Below are positions 43,442 to 53,286 of a stretch of 64,000 nucleotides of DNA, piece by piece. The position numbers were made by a program, and so were the translations under genes. Where the stretch lies: positions 15,392 through 79,391 of the forward strand of contig JBIQIB010000003.1 of the NCBI GenBank assembly GCA_044508265.1, in the 5' to 3' direction. This DNA comes from JAEZDP01 sp044508265. GTDB taxonomy: Bacteria > Acidobacteriota > Vicinamibacteria > Vicinamibacterales > Vicinamibacteraceae. Numbering within the stretch: the first letter of the stretch is position 1; the number at the start of each line of letters is the position of its first letter. A model generated the notes under the pieces. The model was not told where the DNA came from and did no database searches. It saw only the letters and a program-made list of their open reading frames with translations.

Positions 43442-45387
43442 CGCTCGTGGGAGTCTTCGAGGTAGGTGTAGCCGTGCAGGCCTTCCTCGTAGAAGCGCAG
43501 CAGCCGTCCTGACTCGAGGTAGTCGAGCCGCCCGTCGCGCACGGCCCATTCCACGTCCATCCGCATCTTGCCGATCAGGTGCTCGACGTCGAACTCGACG
43601 TAGTCGAGCACTTCCTTGACGGTGTCGCCCTTGATCACCGCGTCGAGCACGACGTCCTGCTTCTCGTTCAGGCTGACGTGCACGGCATGCGTGTCGCCGA
43701 ACAGGTTGTGCAGGTCGCCGAGGATCTCCTGGTACGCGCCGATGAGGAACACGGCCAGGAGGTAGGGCTCGTCGTTGAGCGGGTGCAGGGGGAGCGTCTT
43801 CTTGACGTCGCGGCGGTCGATGAACTGGTCGATCTTGCCGTCCGAGTCGCACGTGATGTCGCCGAGCACGCCGTGCTGGCTCGGACGCTCGTCCAGCCGG
43901 TGGATGGGCATCACCGGGAACAGCTGCCCGATCGCCCAGCTGTCGGGGATCGACTGGAAGAGCGAGAAGTTGCAGAAGTACGTGTCCGACAGCAGCTCGT
44001 CGAGCGACTGGAGGTCTTCCGGCACTTCGTCCATCTGCGCGACGAACTTCTGCAGCTTCACCGCGATCGCCCAGTACAGGTTCTCGCAGTGCGCGCGCTG
44101 TTCGAGGCTCAGGTACCCGGCCGCAAACAGGTTCATCGCCATGTCGAGCGCGGCCTGTGCGTCGTGGTAGCTCTCGACGGCGTTGCGCGCCGTGAGGTTG
44201 TGCAGCGTCTCGATCAGGTCGATGACCGGCTGCTCGAGGTCGTCTGATGGCTCGAGCGGCGTCTGCTCCTCGCCGAACTCCGACACGCCCAGCACGTTGA
44301 ACACCAGCAGGCTGTGATAGGCGGCCACCGCGCGGCCGCTCTCCGACACGATGGTCGGATGCGGCACCTGCGCCTCGTCGCAGATCGTCTGGATGTGGTA
44401 GACGACGTCGTTGGCGTACTCCTGGAGCGTGTAGTTCATGCTCGACTCGAAGTTCGTCTGCGAACCGTCGTAGTCGACGCCCAGGCCGCCGCCCACGTCC
44501 ATGTACTCGAGGCCGGCCCCGGCCTTGTACAGCTCCGTGTAGATGCGCGCCGCCTCCACGAGCGCGCCCTTGACGATGCGGATGTTGGGGATCTGGCTGC
44601 CGAGGTGGAAGTGGAGGAGCTTGAAGCAGTCCTCCATGCCGCGCGCCTTCAGCTCCTCGAGGCCGCGCAGGATCTCGGTGACGGTCAGGCCGAACTTCGA
44701 GCGGTAGCCGCCGGAGCTCTGCCAGCGCCCGCTGCCGCGCGTCGCGAGCTTCACGCGCATGCCGATCTGCGGCCGCACGCCCACCTTCTCGGCGTACTCG
44801 AGGATCAGGCCGAGCTCGGTGTACTTCTCGACCACCGGGATGATGTTGCGGCCGATCTTCTGGGCCAGCATCGCCATCTCGATGAACTCGGCGTCCTTGA
44901 AGCCGTTGCAGATGATCGGCGTGTCGTTCGAGGCGAGCGCGGCGACCGCCATCAGCTCCGGCTTCGAGCCCGCCTCGATGCCGAAGTTGTAGGGGCGGCC
45001 GAATTCGATGACCTCCTCGACCACCTGCCGCTGCTGGTTCACCTTGATCGGGTAGACGCAGATGTAGCGACCCGTGTAGGCGTGCTGCGTGATCGCCGAC
45101 TGGAACGCGTCGTGGATGTCGCCGAGCCTGTGTTTCAGGATGTCGCTGAGGCGCACCAGGATGGGCAGGTTGATCCCGCGCATCTGCAGGCGATCGACGA
45201 GCTGCTTGAGGTCGATCGAGCGGTCGCGTTCCTTGGTTGGATGCACCAGGACGTGGCCGTTCTCGCCGACCGAGAAGTAGCCCTTGCCCCAGCGCTCGAT
45301 CTCGTACAGCTCCGACGAGTCGACGGTGGTCCAGGAATCAGTGGCGCTGTTGGTGGCAGCGACGACGCGAGGCGACGCAGTGCTCAT
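43438..45387 (-). CDS. speA: Biosynthetic arginine decarboxylase
   Basis: 649 residues, standard SpeA length. It converts arginine to agmatine, the first step to putrescine and spermidine, with pyridoxal phosphate. The N-terminal leader WGKGYFSVGENGHVLVHP is diagnostic; the PLP lysine is Lys115 in VYPIKVNQQ. Other conserved blocks are LLHFHLGSQIPN, YMDVGGGLGVDYDGSQTN and TIVSESGRAVAAYHSLLVFNV. The C-terminal segment ends YLEDSHER directly at the TAG supplied by the palindromic element. Confidence 0.97.
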   Translation of the reverse strand: MSTASPRVVAATNSATDSWTTVDSSELYEIERWGKGYFSVGENGHVLVHPTKERDRSIDLKQLVDRLQMRGINLPILVRLSDILKHRLGDIHDAFQSAITQHAYTGRYICVYPIKVNQQRQVVEEVIEFGRPYNFGIEAGSKPELMAVAALASNDTPIICNGFKDAEFIEMAMLAQKIGRNIIPVVEKYTELGLILEYAEKVGVRPQIGMRVKLATRGSGRWQSSGGYRSKFGLTVTEILRGLEELKARGMEDCFKLLHFHLGSQIPNIRIVKGALVEAARIYTELYKAGAGLEYMDVGGGLGVDYDGSQTNFESSMNYTLQEYANDVVYHIQTICDEAQVPHPTIVSESGRAVAAYHSLLVFNVLGVSEFGEEQTPLEPSDDLEQPVIDLIETLHNLTARNAVESYHDAQAALDMAMNLFAAGYLSLEQRAHCENLYWAIAVKLQKFVAQMDEVPEDLQSLDELLSDTYFCNFSLFQSIPDSWAIGQLFPVMPIHRLDERPSQHGVLGDITCDSDGKIDQFIDRRDVKKTLPLHPLNDEPYLLAVFLIGAYQEILGDLHNLFGDTHAVHVSLNEKQDVVLDAVIKGDTVKEVLDYVEFDVEHLIGKMRMDVEWAVRDGRLDYLESGRLLRFYEEGLHGYTYLEDSHER

Positions 45388-45428
45388 CGCTCACCATCAT
45401 ACAGATTAGCCGAGGGGCGTCTACTGGC

Positions 45429-45881
45429 TCAGGACTGGCGCCGCCGGTACGCCGCGACGCGCAGCGCCGCGTCCACCGGGCGCGTGTCCACCCGGCCCTG
45501 CACCACGCCGCCTTCCTCGAGGACCACGCGCGGCGCGGCGATGGTGCCGTGCACGGCGCCGCCGGAGCGGACGTCCACGATCTCGGTGCCCGTCAGCTTG
45601 CCGCGCACCTGACCGTGCACGGTGATGTCGCGTCCGAGCAGGTCGGCGTCCACGTGCGCGCCGGCCTGCACCACGATGCAGTGTCCCGGCGCGGCGACGG
45701 CGCCGTCGATTCGCGCCGCGATCTCGAGGTCTTCCTCGGCCGTCACGGTGCCGACGATGCGCAGCGTCCCGCTGAGCGAGCTGGCGCCGGAGGCCGGAGT
45801 GACGACGGGATGGGACGATCGAGCGGGCATCTGGATGGTTCTGGGCATGGGCGTCGAGGGCGCCCGCACGGTCGAGCTCAT
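45429..45881 (-). CDS. Bactofilin (polymer-forming cytoskeletal protein)
   Basis: 150 residues. A Pro/Ser-rich N-terminal tail (about 1-35) is followed by the bactofilin beta-helix: SGTLRIVGTVTAEEDLEIAA, IDGAV, VVQAGAHVDADLLGRDITVHGQVRGKL, with the regular hydrophobic spacing of right-handed beta-helices. Bactofilins polymerise without nucleotide and shape the cell or organise wall enzymes. It lies between speA and the amidohydrolase operon, same strand. Confidence 0.92.
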   Translation of the reverse strand: MSSTVRAPSTPMPRTIQMPARSSHPVVTPASGASSLSGTLRIVGTVTAEEDLEIAARIDGAVAAPGHCIVVQAGAHVDADLLGRDITVHGQVRGKLTGTEIVDVRSGGAVHGTIAAPRVVLEEGGVVQGRVDTRPVDAALRVAAYRRRQS

Positions 45882-45914
45882 CTCGCGGACGCCCGTCCCA
45901 TAGTACCCAACAAC

Positions 45915-47261
45915 CTACTTCGCGGCCGGGCGCGGCCGCTGCCGATACCGCTCGTACAGGCGCGAGTGCCGCGTCTCGAGCGACACTGGCACGCCGGCGA
46001 TGATCACCTCCCGCACCGTGGTGCGGATCTCCAGCGGATCGCCGTCCGTGATCACGAGGTTGGCGAGCTTGCCCGGCTCGATCGAACCGACCTCGGCGTC
46101 GAGGCCGAGGATGCGCGCCGGCGTGAGCGTGATCGCGGCGATCGCGACGTCGTGCGGCAGGCCGAAGCCGACGGCGGTGCCGATCTCGTAGGGCAGGTTG
46201 CGGCTGTCCGAGGAGCTGTAGGTGGACAGCGCGAACGTGACGCCCGCCTCGTGCAGCACCGCGGGCGCCGCCATCGTGGCGTCGTAGGGATCGTCCTCGC
46301 TCCCCGGCAGCGTCTGCGTGGGCCCGATGATGACCGGAACGTCCTTCTCGGCGAGCAGGCTCGCCACTTTCCAGGCCTCGTCGGCGCCGACGAGCACGAT
46401 GCGCTGCCCGTGCGTGTCCACGAAGTACTCGACGGCCGCGGTGATGTCACGAGCCGACGTGGCGTGCACGAGCCAGGGCCGCTCGCCCGCGACGTACGGA
46501 CCGAGCGCTTCGAGCTTGAGGTCGCGCGGCACGCGGTCGCCGGCCCGGCCACGCGTCTCGCGGTAGTCGCGTGCCCTGGTGATCCACGACGTGAGCTCGT
46601 GCAGCTGGCGGACCTGTTCCTGCCGGGCCTCCTTGTAGGACCGCGGGCGCCGGGAGAACTGGGACGGCCCCGTGGACATCCGGAGGGACGGCCAGTTGAC
46701 GACCATGCCGACCGTGGGGTCAATCAGCATCTCTTCGATGGTCCATCCGTCGAGACTGAAGGCTGACGCCTGTCCGCCAATCACCGGACCGTTCGGCGAG
46801 CTCGACAGGCCGGGCGCGGCCACCGCATGCGTGATGCCGTTGGCGCGCGCCACGGGCAGGTGATCGCTGGCGGGGTGCACGGCCGTGGCTGCCGCGATCT
46901 GCGGGTTGTAGGGGCCCGTCTCGGTGATGTCGTTGGTCGCGGCCACGGCGCCGATCTCGGTGAGCCCCAGCTGGCTCATCGCATCGAAGAAGCCGGGATA
47001 GACGTGCAGCCCTTCGCCCTCGATGACCTCCGCACCGGACGGCACGGGGGCCGCCGCACCGACGGACAGGATTCTCCCGTCCTGGATGACGACAGTGCCG
47101 CGCTCGATGACGGCGCCGCTGACGGTGACGATGCGCGCGTCCTTGATGGCGAGCAGACGCGGGGTGTCCGCGGACGGTGGTGTCTGGCCGTGCGCGGTGG
47201 CGGCGATGACGAGGAGTCCGGCGGCCAATGCCGCCACACGGTTCGCGAGTCGTGAGGTCAT
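45915..47261 (-). CDS. Amidohydrolase-like secreted protein lacking the HxH metal motif (third gene of operon)
   Basis: 448 residues with a signal peptide (about 1-25, AHG-QT). The amidohydrolase frame is clear: IKDARIVTVSGAVIERGTVVIQDGRILSVG at the start and LDAEVGSIEPGKLANLVITDGDP at the end. But where active members have DxHxH after the first strand it reads PGFFDAMSQLG, with no histidine. One later His remains in WLVHATSARD, and the next expected His position reads LVGADEAWK. It is thus likely catalytically dead or altered. It overlaps the upstream gene by four bases (ATGA, 47258-47261). Confidence 0.85.
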   Translation of the reverse strand: MTSRLANRVAALAAGLLVIAATAHGQTPPSADTPRLLAIKDARIVTVSGAVIERGTVVIQDGRILSVGAAAPVPSGAEVIEGEGLHVYPGFFDAMSQLGLTEIGAVAATNDITETGPYNPQIAAATAVHPASDHLPVARANGITHAVAAPGLSSSPNGPVIGGQASAFSLDGWTIEEMLIDPTVGMVVNWPSLRMSTGPSQFSRRPRSYKEARQEQVRQLHELTSWITRARDYRETRGRAGDRVPRDLKLEALGPYVAGERPWLVHATSARDITAAVEYFVDTHGQRIVLVGADEAWKVASLLAEKDVPVIIGPTQTLPGSEDDPYDATMAAPAVLHEAGVTFALSTYSSSDSRNLPYEIGTAVGFGLPHDVAIAAITLTPARILGLDAEVGSIEPGKLANLVITDGDPLEIRTTVREVIIAGVPVSLETRHSRLYERYRQRPRPAAK

Positions 47262-48670
47262 CGCACACCTGCCCGCGTGGTCCGCGGCGTCGTCTGGCGC
47301 GTATCGGGGTCTGTCGTCGCCCGCATCGACGGACTCGAGCCGGCGGGTTTCTTCTGCAGCGTGAGGCGGCGCTCCTCGCGTTCGCGCCGCTCGGCGAGAT
47401 CCTTCGCCCGATCGAAGTACACCTGGCCGTCGATGAACACGAGTTCGGGGACGGCGTAGACGCTGAGCGGGTGCGCGGAGAACACGACGAGGTCGGCGTC
47501 CTTGCCCACCTCGATCGAGCCGACGCGGTCGTCGATGCGAAGCTGCCTGGCCGGATTCAGCGTGACCAGCTTCAGGGCCTCCGCCTCTGACATGCCGCCG
47601 TACTTGACGGCCTTGGCCGCCTCCTGATTCAGGTGGCGGTGCTCCTCGGCGCTGTCGGAGTTGATCGAGACGAGCACGCCGCGCTCGGCCATCAACGCGG
47701 CGTTGTAGGGCGTGGCGTCGTAGGCCTCGATCTTGTAGGCCCACCAGTCGGAGAACGTCGAAGCGCCCGCGCCGTGCCGCGCGATCTCGTCGGCGACCTT
47801 GTAGCCCTCGAGCACGTGCTGCAGCGTGGCGATCCTGAAGCCGAACTCCTCGGCGAGCCGCAGCAGCTGGAGGATCTCGTCGGAGCGGTAGCAGTGGGCG
47901 TGCACGAGGCGCTTGCCTTCGAGGATCTCCACGAGGGGCTCGAGCGTGAGGTCGCGCGCCGGCGGCGTGGCCGTCCTGTCGCCCGCCTTGACCGCCGTCT
48001 CGTACCGGCGCCGGCGGTCCTGATACTCGCGCGCGTCGACGAAGGCCTGGCGGATCACGTCCATCACGCCCATGCGCGTGGTGGGGTAGCGCACGTCGCC
48101 ACCGCTCGACGAGCGGTTCGAGCGCTTCGGGTTCTCGCCGAGCGCGAACTTGATGCCCGGTGGCGCGCCTTCGAAGAGCAGCCCGCGCGCGTCGCGGCCC
48201 CAGCGCAGCTTGATCACCGCGTTCTTTCCGCCGATCGCATTGGCGCTGCCGTGCAGGACGTTGGACGTGGTGACGCCGCCGGCCAGGCCGCGATAGATGT
48301 CGATGTCGAGGGGATCGAGCACGTCCTCGACGCTGACCATCGACGTCACCGACAGGCTGCTCTCGTTGACCGGCCCGTCGATCGCGATGTGGCTGTGCGC
48401 GTCGATGATGCCGGGCGTGACGAACTTGCCCGTCGCGTCGATCTCGGTCGCACCTCGCGGCACGTCCACCGACGCGCCGACCGCCGCAATCCGGCCGTTG
48501 CGGATGAGGACCGAGCCGTTCTCGATCACGTCGCCCGACACGGTGAAAACCGTGGCGTTGCGGATGACGGTGACGGGCGCGCTGGACGTCTGCGCCGACG
48601 CCGGCACGACGGCGGCGAGCGCCAGTGCGAGGACACGGCCGGCAAGCCGCAGGGAAACGGTGGCGTGCAT
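47258..48670 (-). CDS. Secreted amidohydrolase with intact metal site (second gene of operon)
   Basis: 470 residues with a signal peptide (about 1-27, ASA-QT). The amidohydrolase superfamily metal ligands are present: GIIDAHSHIAI (HxH), VHAHCYRSDEI, LQHVLEGYKVAD and the late Asp in VSINSDSAEEHRH. The C-terminal composite domain has RVGSIEVGKDADLVVFS. It is presumably a zinc hydrolase of the imidazolonepropionase/prolidase-like secreted group; substrate unknown. It is flanked on both sides by relatives that lack HxH. Confidence 0.9.
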   Translation of the reverse strand: MHATVSLRLAGRVLALALAAVVPASAQTSSAPVTVIRNATVFTVSGDVIENGSVLIRNGRIAAVGASVDVPRGATEIDATGKFVTPGIIDAHSHIAIDGPVNESSLSVTSMVSVEDVLDPLDIDIYRGLAGGVTTSNVLHGSANAIGGKNAVIKLRWGRDARGLLFEGAPPGIKFALGENPKRSNRSSSGGDVRYPTTRMGVMDVIRQAFVDAREYQDRRRRYETAVKAGDRTATPPARDLTLEPLVEILEGKRLVHAHCYRSDEILQLLRLAEEFGFRIATLQHVLEGYKVADEIARHGAGASTFSDWWAYKIEAYDATPYNAALMAERGVLVSINSDSAEEHRHLNQEAAKAVKYGGMSEAEALKLVTLNPARQLRIDDRVGSIEVGKDADLVVFSAHPLSVYAVPELVFIDGQVYFDRAKDLAERREREERRLTLQKKPAGSSPSMRATTDPDTRQTTPRTTRAGVR

Positions 48671-50067
48671 CAGCGGGCTCCTTCGGCGCGGGGGCCGGCG
48701 GTGGCGTTCGAGCGTTCCGGGGATCCCGACGTCGACTCCCTGGGCGGGACGTCGAACCGCACCCCGTCGACGAACACGTGGACGAACGTGACGTCCTCGT
48801 CGAAGAGATCGCCGCGCGTGACGACGAGGTTCGCGATCTTGCCGGGCTCCAGCGTGCCCAGCCGCTCGCCCACGCCGAAGATCTGCGCGGGATGGAGCGT
48901 GAGCGCGCGCAGGGCGGCGTCCCGCGAGAGCCCCGCCTCGATCGCGGTGCGCACATGGGTGAGCACGTCCCTGGGGCTGTCGAGGCCGCCCGCGTAGAAC
49001 GCGAACGTGACCTTCTGGGCCGCCAGCGCGGCAGGCGTCGCGGGCGCACGCTCGCGCCGTTCGAGGTCGCGCAGCAGTTCTGGTGCGTCGGGGTCGGCGT
49101 CCTTCGGCTTCTCGGGCCAGTCGGCGTTCACGAGGACCGGTACCTTCGCGCGTGCCAGTACGGCGGCCGAGTCGGCGGCCTCATGCGCGCCGTAGACGAT
49201 GACCGGGACGTCCAGTTCGGTGCCGAGGCGCAGCGCGCGGTCGACCTCCGGGCCGGTCGTCGCCGGCAGCAGGGCGGGCGTGCGGGCCGTCAGCGCGTCG
49301 TGCAGCGCGAGGACCGTGCGGTCGTACTCGGGCCGGGTACGGCCGCGAGGGCTGGCCTCGTACTGCCGCGAGAGTTGCCCGTAGTGCCGCGTGTCGCTGA
49401 ACACCTGGCGGACGTAGGCGATGACGCCCATCAGCGAGCCGGGGAAGCTCCCGAAGCCCCCCTGCGGCCTGAGGACGATCGGCAGCGCGACGCCGGCCCG
49501 CACGACGGCCTCGCTCCGTTCGGCGCCCGACAGGTTCACGACGGCGGCCTGGCCGGGCAGGATGCCCGTCGACGGGACGGCCACGAGCGAGGTGAAGCCG
49601 CCGTGGCGCCACGTCTCGACGAGTCGCGCGTCTGGACGGAACTCGTCGGCGGCCTGCACCCACGGCGTGGAGGCCGGCCGATCCTGCGGCCCGCGGATGG
49701 CACGGCTCGCGGCAGCCCCGCCGGGACGTCCCTGCGCGCCGCCGCCCGCGGCAGACGAGGCAGACGCCGTCCGCGTCGCGAGTCCGCGATCCGTCATGGC
49801 GTCGATGAGGCCGGGATAGACGGTGAGGCCGGCGCCGTCGATGACGGCGGCCGCGGCGGGCACGTCCACGCGGGTGCCGACGGCCCTGATCAGGCCGTCC
49901 GACAGGAGGATGGTGCCAGACTCGATGACCGGACCGGAGACCGGCACGATGCGGACGTTGCGGATCGCCACGGCTGGGGCATCCTGCGCGGGCGCGGGCG
50001 CGGCCGTGGCCATGACGAAGGCGGCGGCAGCGATGGCCGCCAGCACACCTGAGCGCGTTCCTGTCAC
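48670..50067 (-). CDS. Amidohydrolase-like secreted protein lacking the HxH metal motif (first gene of operon)
   Basis: 465 residues with a signal peptide (about 1-27, APA-QD). As in the third gene, the family frame is kept (IRNVRIVPVSGPVIESGTILLSDGLIRAVG; RLGTLEPGKIANLVVTRGD) but the HxH place reads PGLIDAMTDRG. The middle has a low-complexity Ala/Gly insertion (SAAGGGAQGRPGGAAASRA). It ends in a TGATG overlap with the active enzyme. A subunit or scaffold role for the active middle enzyme is inferred. Confidence 0.85.
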   Translation of the reverse strand: MTGTRSGVLAAIAAAAFVMATAAPAPAQDAPAVAIRNVRIVPVSGPVIESGTILLSDGLIRAVGTRVDVPAAAAVIDGAGLTVYPGLIDAMTDRGLATRTASASSAAGGGAQGRPGGAAASRAIRGPQDRPASTPWVQAADEFRPDARLVETWRHGGFTSLVAVPSTGILPGQAAVVNLSGAERSEAVVRAGVALPIVLRPQGGFGSFPGSLMGVIAYVRQVFSDTRHYGQLSRQYEASPRGRTRPEYDRTVLALHDALTARTPALLPATTGPEVDRALRLGTELDVPVIVYGAHEAADSAAVLARAKVPVLVNADWPEKPKDADPDAPELLRDLERRERAPATPAALAAQKVTFAFYAGGLDSPRDVLTHVRTAIEAGLSRDAALRALTLHPAQIFGVGERLGTLEPGKIANLVVTRGDLFDEDVTFVHVFVDGVRFDVPPRESTSGSPERSNATAGPRAEGAR

Positions 50068-50164
50068 GATCTGTCTCCTGGCGCGAGACGCGCGGGATCA
50101 CACATGCGGGCCGGACGCGCGGATGCTAGCGCGTCGGCGGCGAGATCGGCAAGCCGGGAGCCCG

Positions 50165-52351
50165 TCATGGCTGCCGGGTGACGCGCACGTCACGCACGAT
50201 GGCGCCGAGCGGTCGGGGTTCGCCCGCGACTGTGCCCGGGGCCAGGACCTGCCGCGTCTCGAAGGTCAGCACGTTGAGGCCGGCGCGCGTCGTGTCGGCG
50301 CCGACGTCGATCTCCCGGGGGCCGTCGAGGTCCGTGGCGATGAGGTGGCCGTTGAGCGCGAGCGACAGCGCGTTCGGCGCGCTCTCGAGGCTCGCGGCCG
50401 CGGCGTCCACGCGCAGCCTCAACCGCTGGGGCGCGGCGAGGAAGAAGCCCGCTTCGGCAGGGGTCGCGGCGCTCCACCGGAAACTCGCGTCGCCCACAGG
50501 CTCGGCGGTGTGCCAGCCGTTCCCGGCGTGCACGTCGACCTCGTGCGCCGAGAGGGCATCGACGGCCCGCGGGCGCCGGCGGGGCAGGAGTGGCGCACGG
50601 TCGCCGTCTGCCTCGACGGCGACGGCAGACGCCGAGACGCGTGCGAGCCGCAGCGCGGGCATCCGGGTGTGCACCCGCAGGGGAAGCCCGGGCTCGGCAA
50701 CGGGCAGACCCACGAATGCCGCCTGCTCCGCCTCGTCGAAGACCACGATCGCGCCGAGGTCGCCGATGGCGAGCAGACGATCCGCTGCGCCCTGCGTGAC
50801 GACCCCCGCGTTGTCGTCCGCCCGCGCCTCGACCTTCAGCCACCGCGCGCCCTCGGCGGCCTGCCGCGCCGTGTCGGGCGGGCGTGCCCGTGCGATGGCG
50901 TCGAAGGGCCTCGAGCCCACGGCCGCCACCGCCTCGCGCCGTTGGATGAGGTCCGGCGGGAGCCCGAACGCCTCGAGCGCGCCGGCGTCCCGCGGGCGCA
51001 GCCACTGCCCGGCGTCCGCGCCAAGGGCTACGGCGAGCTGGGCACCTGCCGTCAAGTCTGCTGTCAAACCATCGACGTGAACGTGGTACGCCAGCGGTTC
51101 GCCTGGCAGCCCGCTGCCGAGGAGGAGCGGCGGACGGCCGCCGGCAGCGCAGCCGGCGATCGCCGCAGTCGTGCCGGGGATCAGGCTGGCGCCGTGTCGC
51201 CTGCCGATGCGGGCGGCTTGCGTGCTGTCCACGATCACGGGCTGTCCCGCCGCGTGGGCGAATGCGGCCCCGCGGAGCGCGGGCACGTCGTTGGCGAGCG
51301 GTCCGGTCCAGCGATCGGCGTGCAGCAGGAGGGGCAGGCCGAGGACGGCTGCCGCCACCGCCGACCGCGCCGCGATGGCCGTGACGCCCGTCGTCCTCTG
51401 CCACAGGACGAGGCATCCCAGGCCGTACCAGGGCAGCATGAACGCGTCGAGCCAGGGCACGACGACGTCCGCGTCGGCGGCGCCGACAGCGGCGGCGACG
51501 AGGGCTGTGACGAACGTCCCGATGGCCGCGCGGCGCAGCACGGGGTGCACGGCGCCATGCGTCCAGGCGCCGAGTGCCGCGACGAGCAGCAGGAACGGAT
51601 GCCATTCCATTCGGAGTGCCGACAGCACCGCGCCGACACGGGCGCCGCTCGAGGCGTGCGCATTCAGCGCGGGCAGCCACACGGCAGCGAGCGCACCGGG
51701 CCACCTGCCGGCGCCGCACATCGCGTTCAGTACAGGCCACGCGGCGCTTGCCGTGCCGGCGATCGCGACGATTGCCAGGACCGCGAGCATCACGCGGCGG
51801 GCGGCAGGCTGCTGGTGGCCGCCGCGTGCCACGAGCGCCGGGATGGCGATCCAGACGGACGCGGGCGCGTACAGCGCTCCAGTGGTCGCGGCAGCCGTCG
51901 TCAGCATCCCGCGGGAGCGTCCCGCGTTCGCGCCGGCCACGGACGCCGCGGCGGCGAGCGCAGCCAGCAGCATCAGCGGGTCCACGCCCACACCGTGCCG
52001 CGTCCACGCGTGCGGCAGCATCGTCAGGCTGACGCCGACGATGACCGACAGCAGGGGCGGAAGCGCCAGGCGGCGCATCCAGATGGCGGACACGGTGCCC
52101 GCTGATGCGAGGAGGACGAGCGGTACGGGCTGAACGTCCGCCGGCAGCACGCCGTACGGCGGCGCCAGGCGGTCCACCAGCGCCGCCAGCGGACTGGCCG
52201 CGCGGGCGAGCCGCGCCGCCGGCGCGAGGCCGTCGGGCGGAACGTCCGGGCGATGGCCGGCCACGATGACGTGCAGCGCGACGGCCAGGAGAAAAGCCGC
52301 CACGGCGATGCCCCGGACGCGGGCTGGCGCTGCAGGAGGCGGAGCGGACAC
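50165..52351 (-). CDS. Large integral membrane protein with C-terminal soluble domain, unknown function
   Basis: 728 residues from a GTG at 52351; the exact start is uncertain because no good ribosome-binding site is visible. The first 350 residues have about ten hydrophobic helices separated by short loops, resembling the membrane part of GT-C glycosyltransferases or O-antigen-type proteins, though no clear motif proves it. The C-terminal half is periplasmic in appearance with beta-rich segments (LRLRVDAAAASLESAPNALS, GLNVLTFETRQVL). It lies 14 bases after the amidohydrolase stop. Confidence 0.65.
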   Translation of the reverse strand: MSAPPPAAPARVRGIAVAAFLLAVALHVIVAGHRPDVPPDGLAPAARLARAASPLAALVDRLAPPYGVLPADVQPVPLVLLASAGTVSAIWMRRLALPPLLSVIVGVSLTMLPHAWTRHGVGVDPLMLLAALAAAASVAGANAGRSRGMLTTAAATTGALYAPASVWIAIPALVARGGHQQPAARRVMLAVLAIVAIAGTASAAWPVLNAMCGAGRWPGALAAVWLPALNAHASSGARVGAVLSALRMEWHPFLLLVAALGAWTHGAVHPVLRRAAIGTFVTALVAAAVGAADADVVVPWLDAFMLPWYGLGCLVLWQRTTGVTAIAARSAVAAAVLGLPLLLHADRWTGPLANDVPALRGAAFAHAAGQPVIVDSTQAARIGRRHGASLIPGTTAAIAGCAAGGRPPLLLGSGLPGEPLAYHVHVDGLTADLTAGAQLAVALGADAGQWLRPRDAGALEAFGLPPDLIQRREAVAAVGSRPFDAIARARPPDTARQAAEGARWLKVEARADDNAGVVTQGAADRLLAIGDLGAIVVFDEAEQAAFVGLPVAEPGLPLRVHTRMPALRLARVSASAVAVEADGDRAPLLPRRRPRAVDALSAHEVDVHAGNGWHTAEPVGDASFRWSAATPAEAGFFLAAPQRLRLRVDAAAASLESAPNALSLALNGHLIATDLDGPREIDVGADTTRAGLNVLTFETRQVLAPGTVAGEPRPLGAIVRDVRVTRQP

Positions 52352-52365
52352 GCGCGTCGGTTGGC

Positions 52366-53286
52366 TCAGGCGCGCGTGGCGATGTCGCGCGGGAAGAGGC
52401 GGTCGAACGTGCCGCCGAAGATGGCCCGCTGCGCGACGGCATCCACGCCGAGCTCGTCGAGCAGCGCGCGCTGCTGTGCGCGGATGGCCTCGTGCCAGCC
52501 ACGGGGGAAGAAGCTCGAGTCGGTGCCGAACAGCAGCCGGTCCGGGCCGGCGACGGCCAGGGCCTGCGCGAAGACGTGTGCGAGCGACAGGCCGGGGCTG
52601 TACTTGATCCATGCGTTCGTGCTCGACGTGTCCACGTACACGTTGGGACACGTGTCGAGCACCATCAGCAGCTCGCGCAGGAACCCGGCGCCGAAGTGCG
52701 GCACGACGATGGGCAGCGCGGGGTGGCGCAGGGCGAGGCCCTGCAGGTCGAGCGGATCGCCGAAGCGGGTCTCGAACGTGCTCGGGAGTCCGAGCTTCTT
52801 CCGGATGCCGACGGTCAGGACGCCGCAATGCACGAAGAGCGCGGCGCCGGGCGAGTGGGCGAGCGCATCCGCCAGGCCCTCGACCCGCGGGTCGGTCATG
52901 GCGTAGCCGTGCATGGCCGGGAACAGGCACACCATGCGCATCCCGGGCTGGCTCAGCGCCCATTCCATGCGGGTGTGGGCGCCTTCCTGCGTCGGGTCGA
53001 GCATGAACGCGCCGATGAACCTGTCCGGATGCCGCGCGACGGCGCGGGCGACGGACTCCTCCTCTCCTGGCACGCTGCCGATGAGCACCGCGCGCGAGAC
53101 GTCGTGTGCGTCGAGCGCGGCGACCCACGTGTCGGCGAGGCCGTCCACCGTCCCCGGATGGTCCCAGCCGAGGCGTTGCGTCACGGTCAGTCCGGGTGCC
53201 GGTCCTTCGATGCCGGCCTGCCGGCCGAGGACGTCGAAGAATCGCGGCGAGAAGAAGTGGCAGTGAGCGTCGTTGATGCGAATCAT
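52366..53286 (-). CDS. Amidohydrolase 2 family protein (PF04909 type, ACMSD-like)
   Basis: 306 residues. Metal ligands: DAHCHFFSP near the N-terminus (HxH), FVHCGVL, VPHFGAGFLREL and the late Asp in LLFGTDSSFFPRGW. Members are decarboxylases or hydrolases, often of aromatic or lactone substrates. The gene overlaps the upstream MATE gene by four bases (ATGA, 53283-53286). The reaction is unknown. Confidence 0.9.
   Translation of the reverse strand: MIRINDAHCHFFSPRFFDVLGRQAGIEGPAPGLTVTQRLGWDHPGTVDGLADTWVAALDAHDVSRAVLIGSVPGEEESVARAVARHPDRFIGAFMLDPTQEGAHTRMEWALSQPGMRMVCLFPAMHGYAMTDPRVEGLADALAHSPGAALFVHCGVLTVGIRKKLGLPSTFETRFGDPLDLQGLALRHPALPIVVPHFGAGFLRELLMVLDTCPNVYVDTSSTNAWIKYSPGLSLAHVFAQALAVAGPDRLLFGTDSSFFPRGWHEAIRAQQRALLDELGVDAVAQRAIFGGTFDRLFPRDIATRA

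Noticed and set aside
47262..49049. Long minus-strand open frame continuing upstream of the third amidohydrolase
   Set aside because: It is an Arg/Pro-rich shadow of the two overlapping real genes; the ATG at 47261 with a signal peptide is the true start.
52369..53128. N-terminal extension of the membrane protein at 50165
   Set aside because: This part of the open frame is antisense-like filler over the amidohydrolase 2 gene on the same strand, with atypical composition; the protein must start near 52351.
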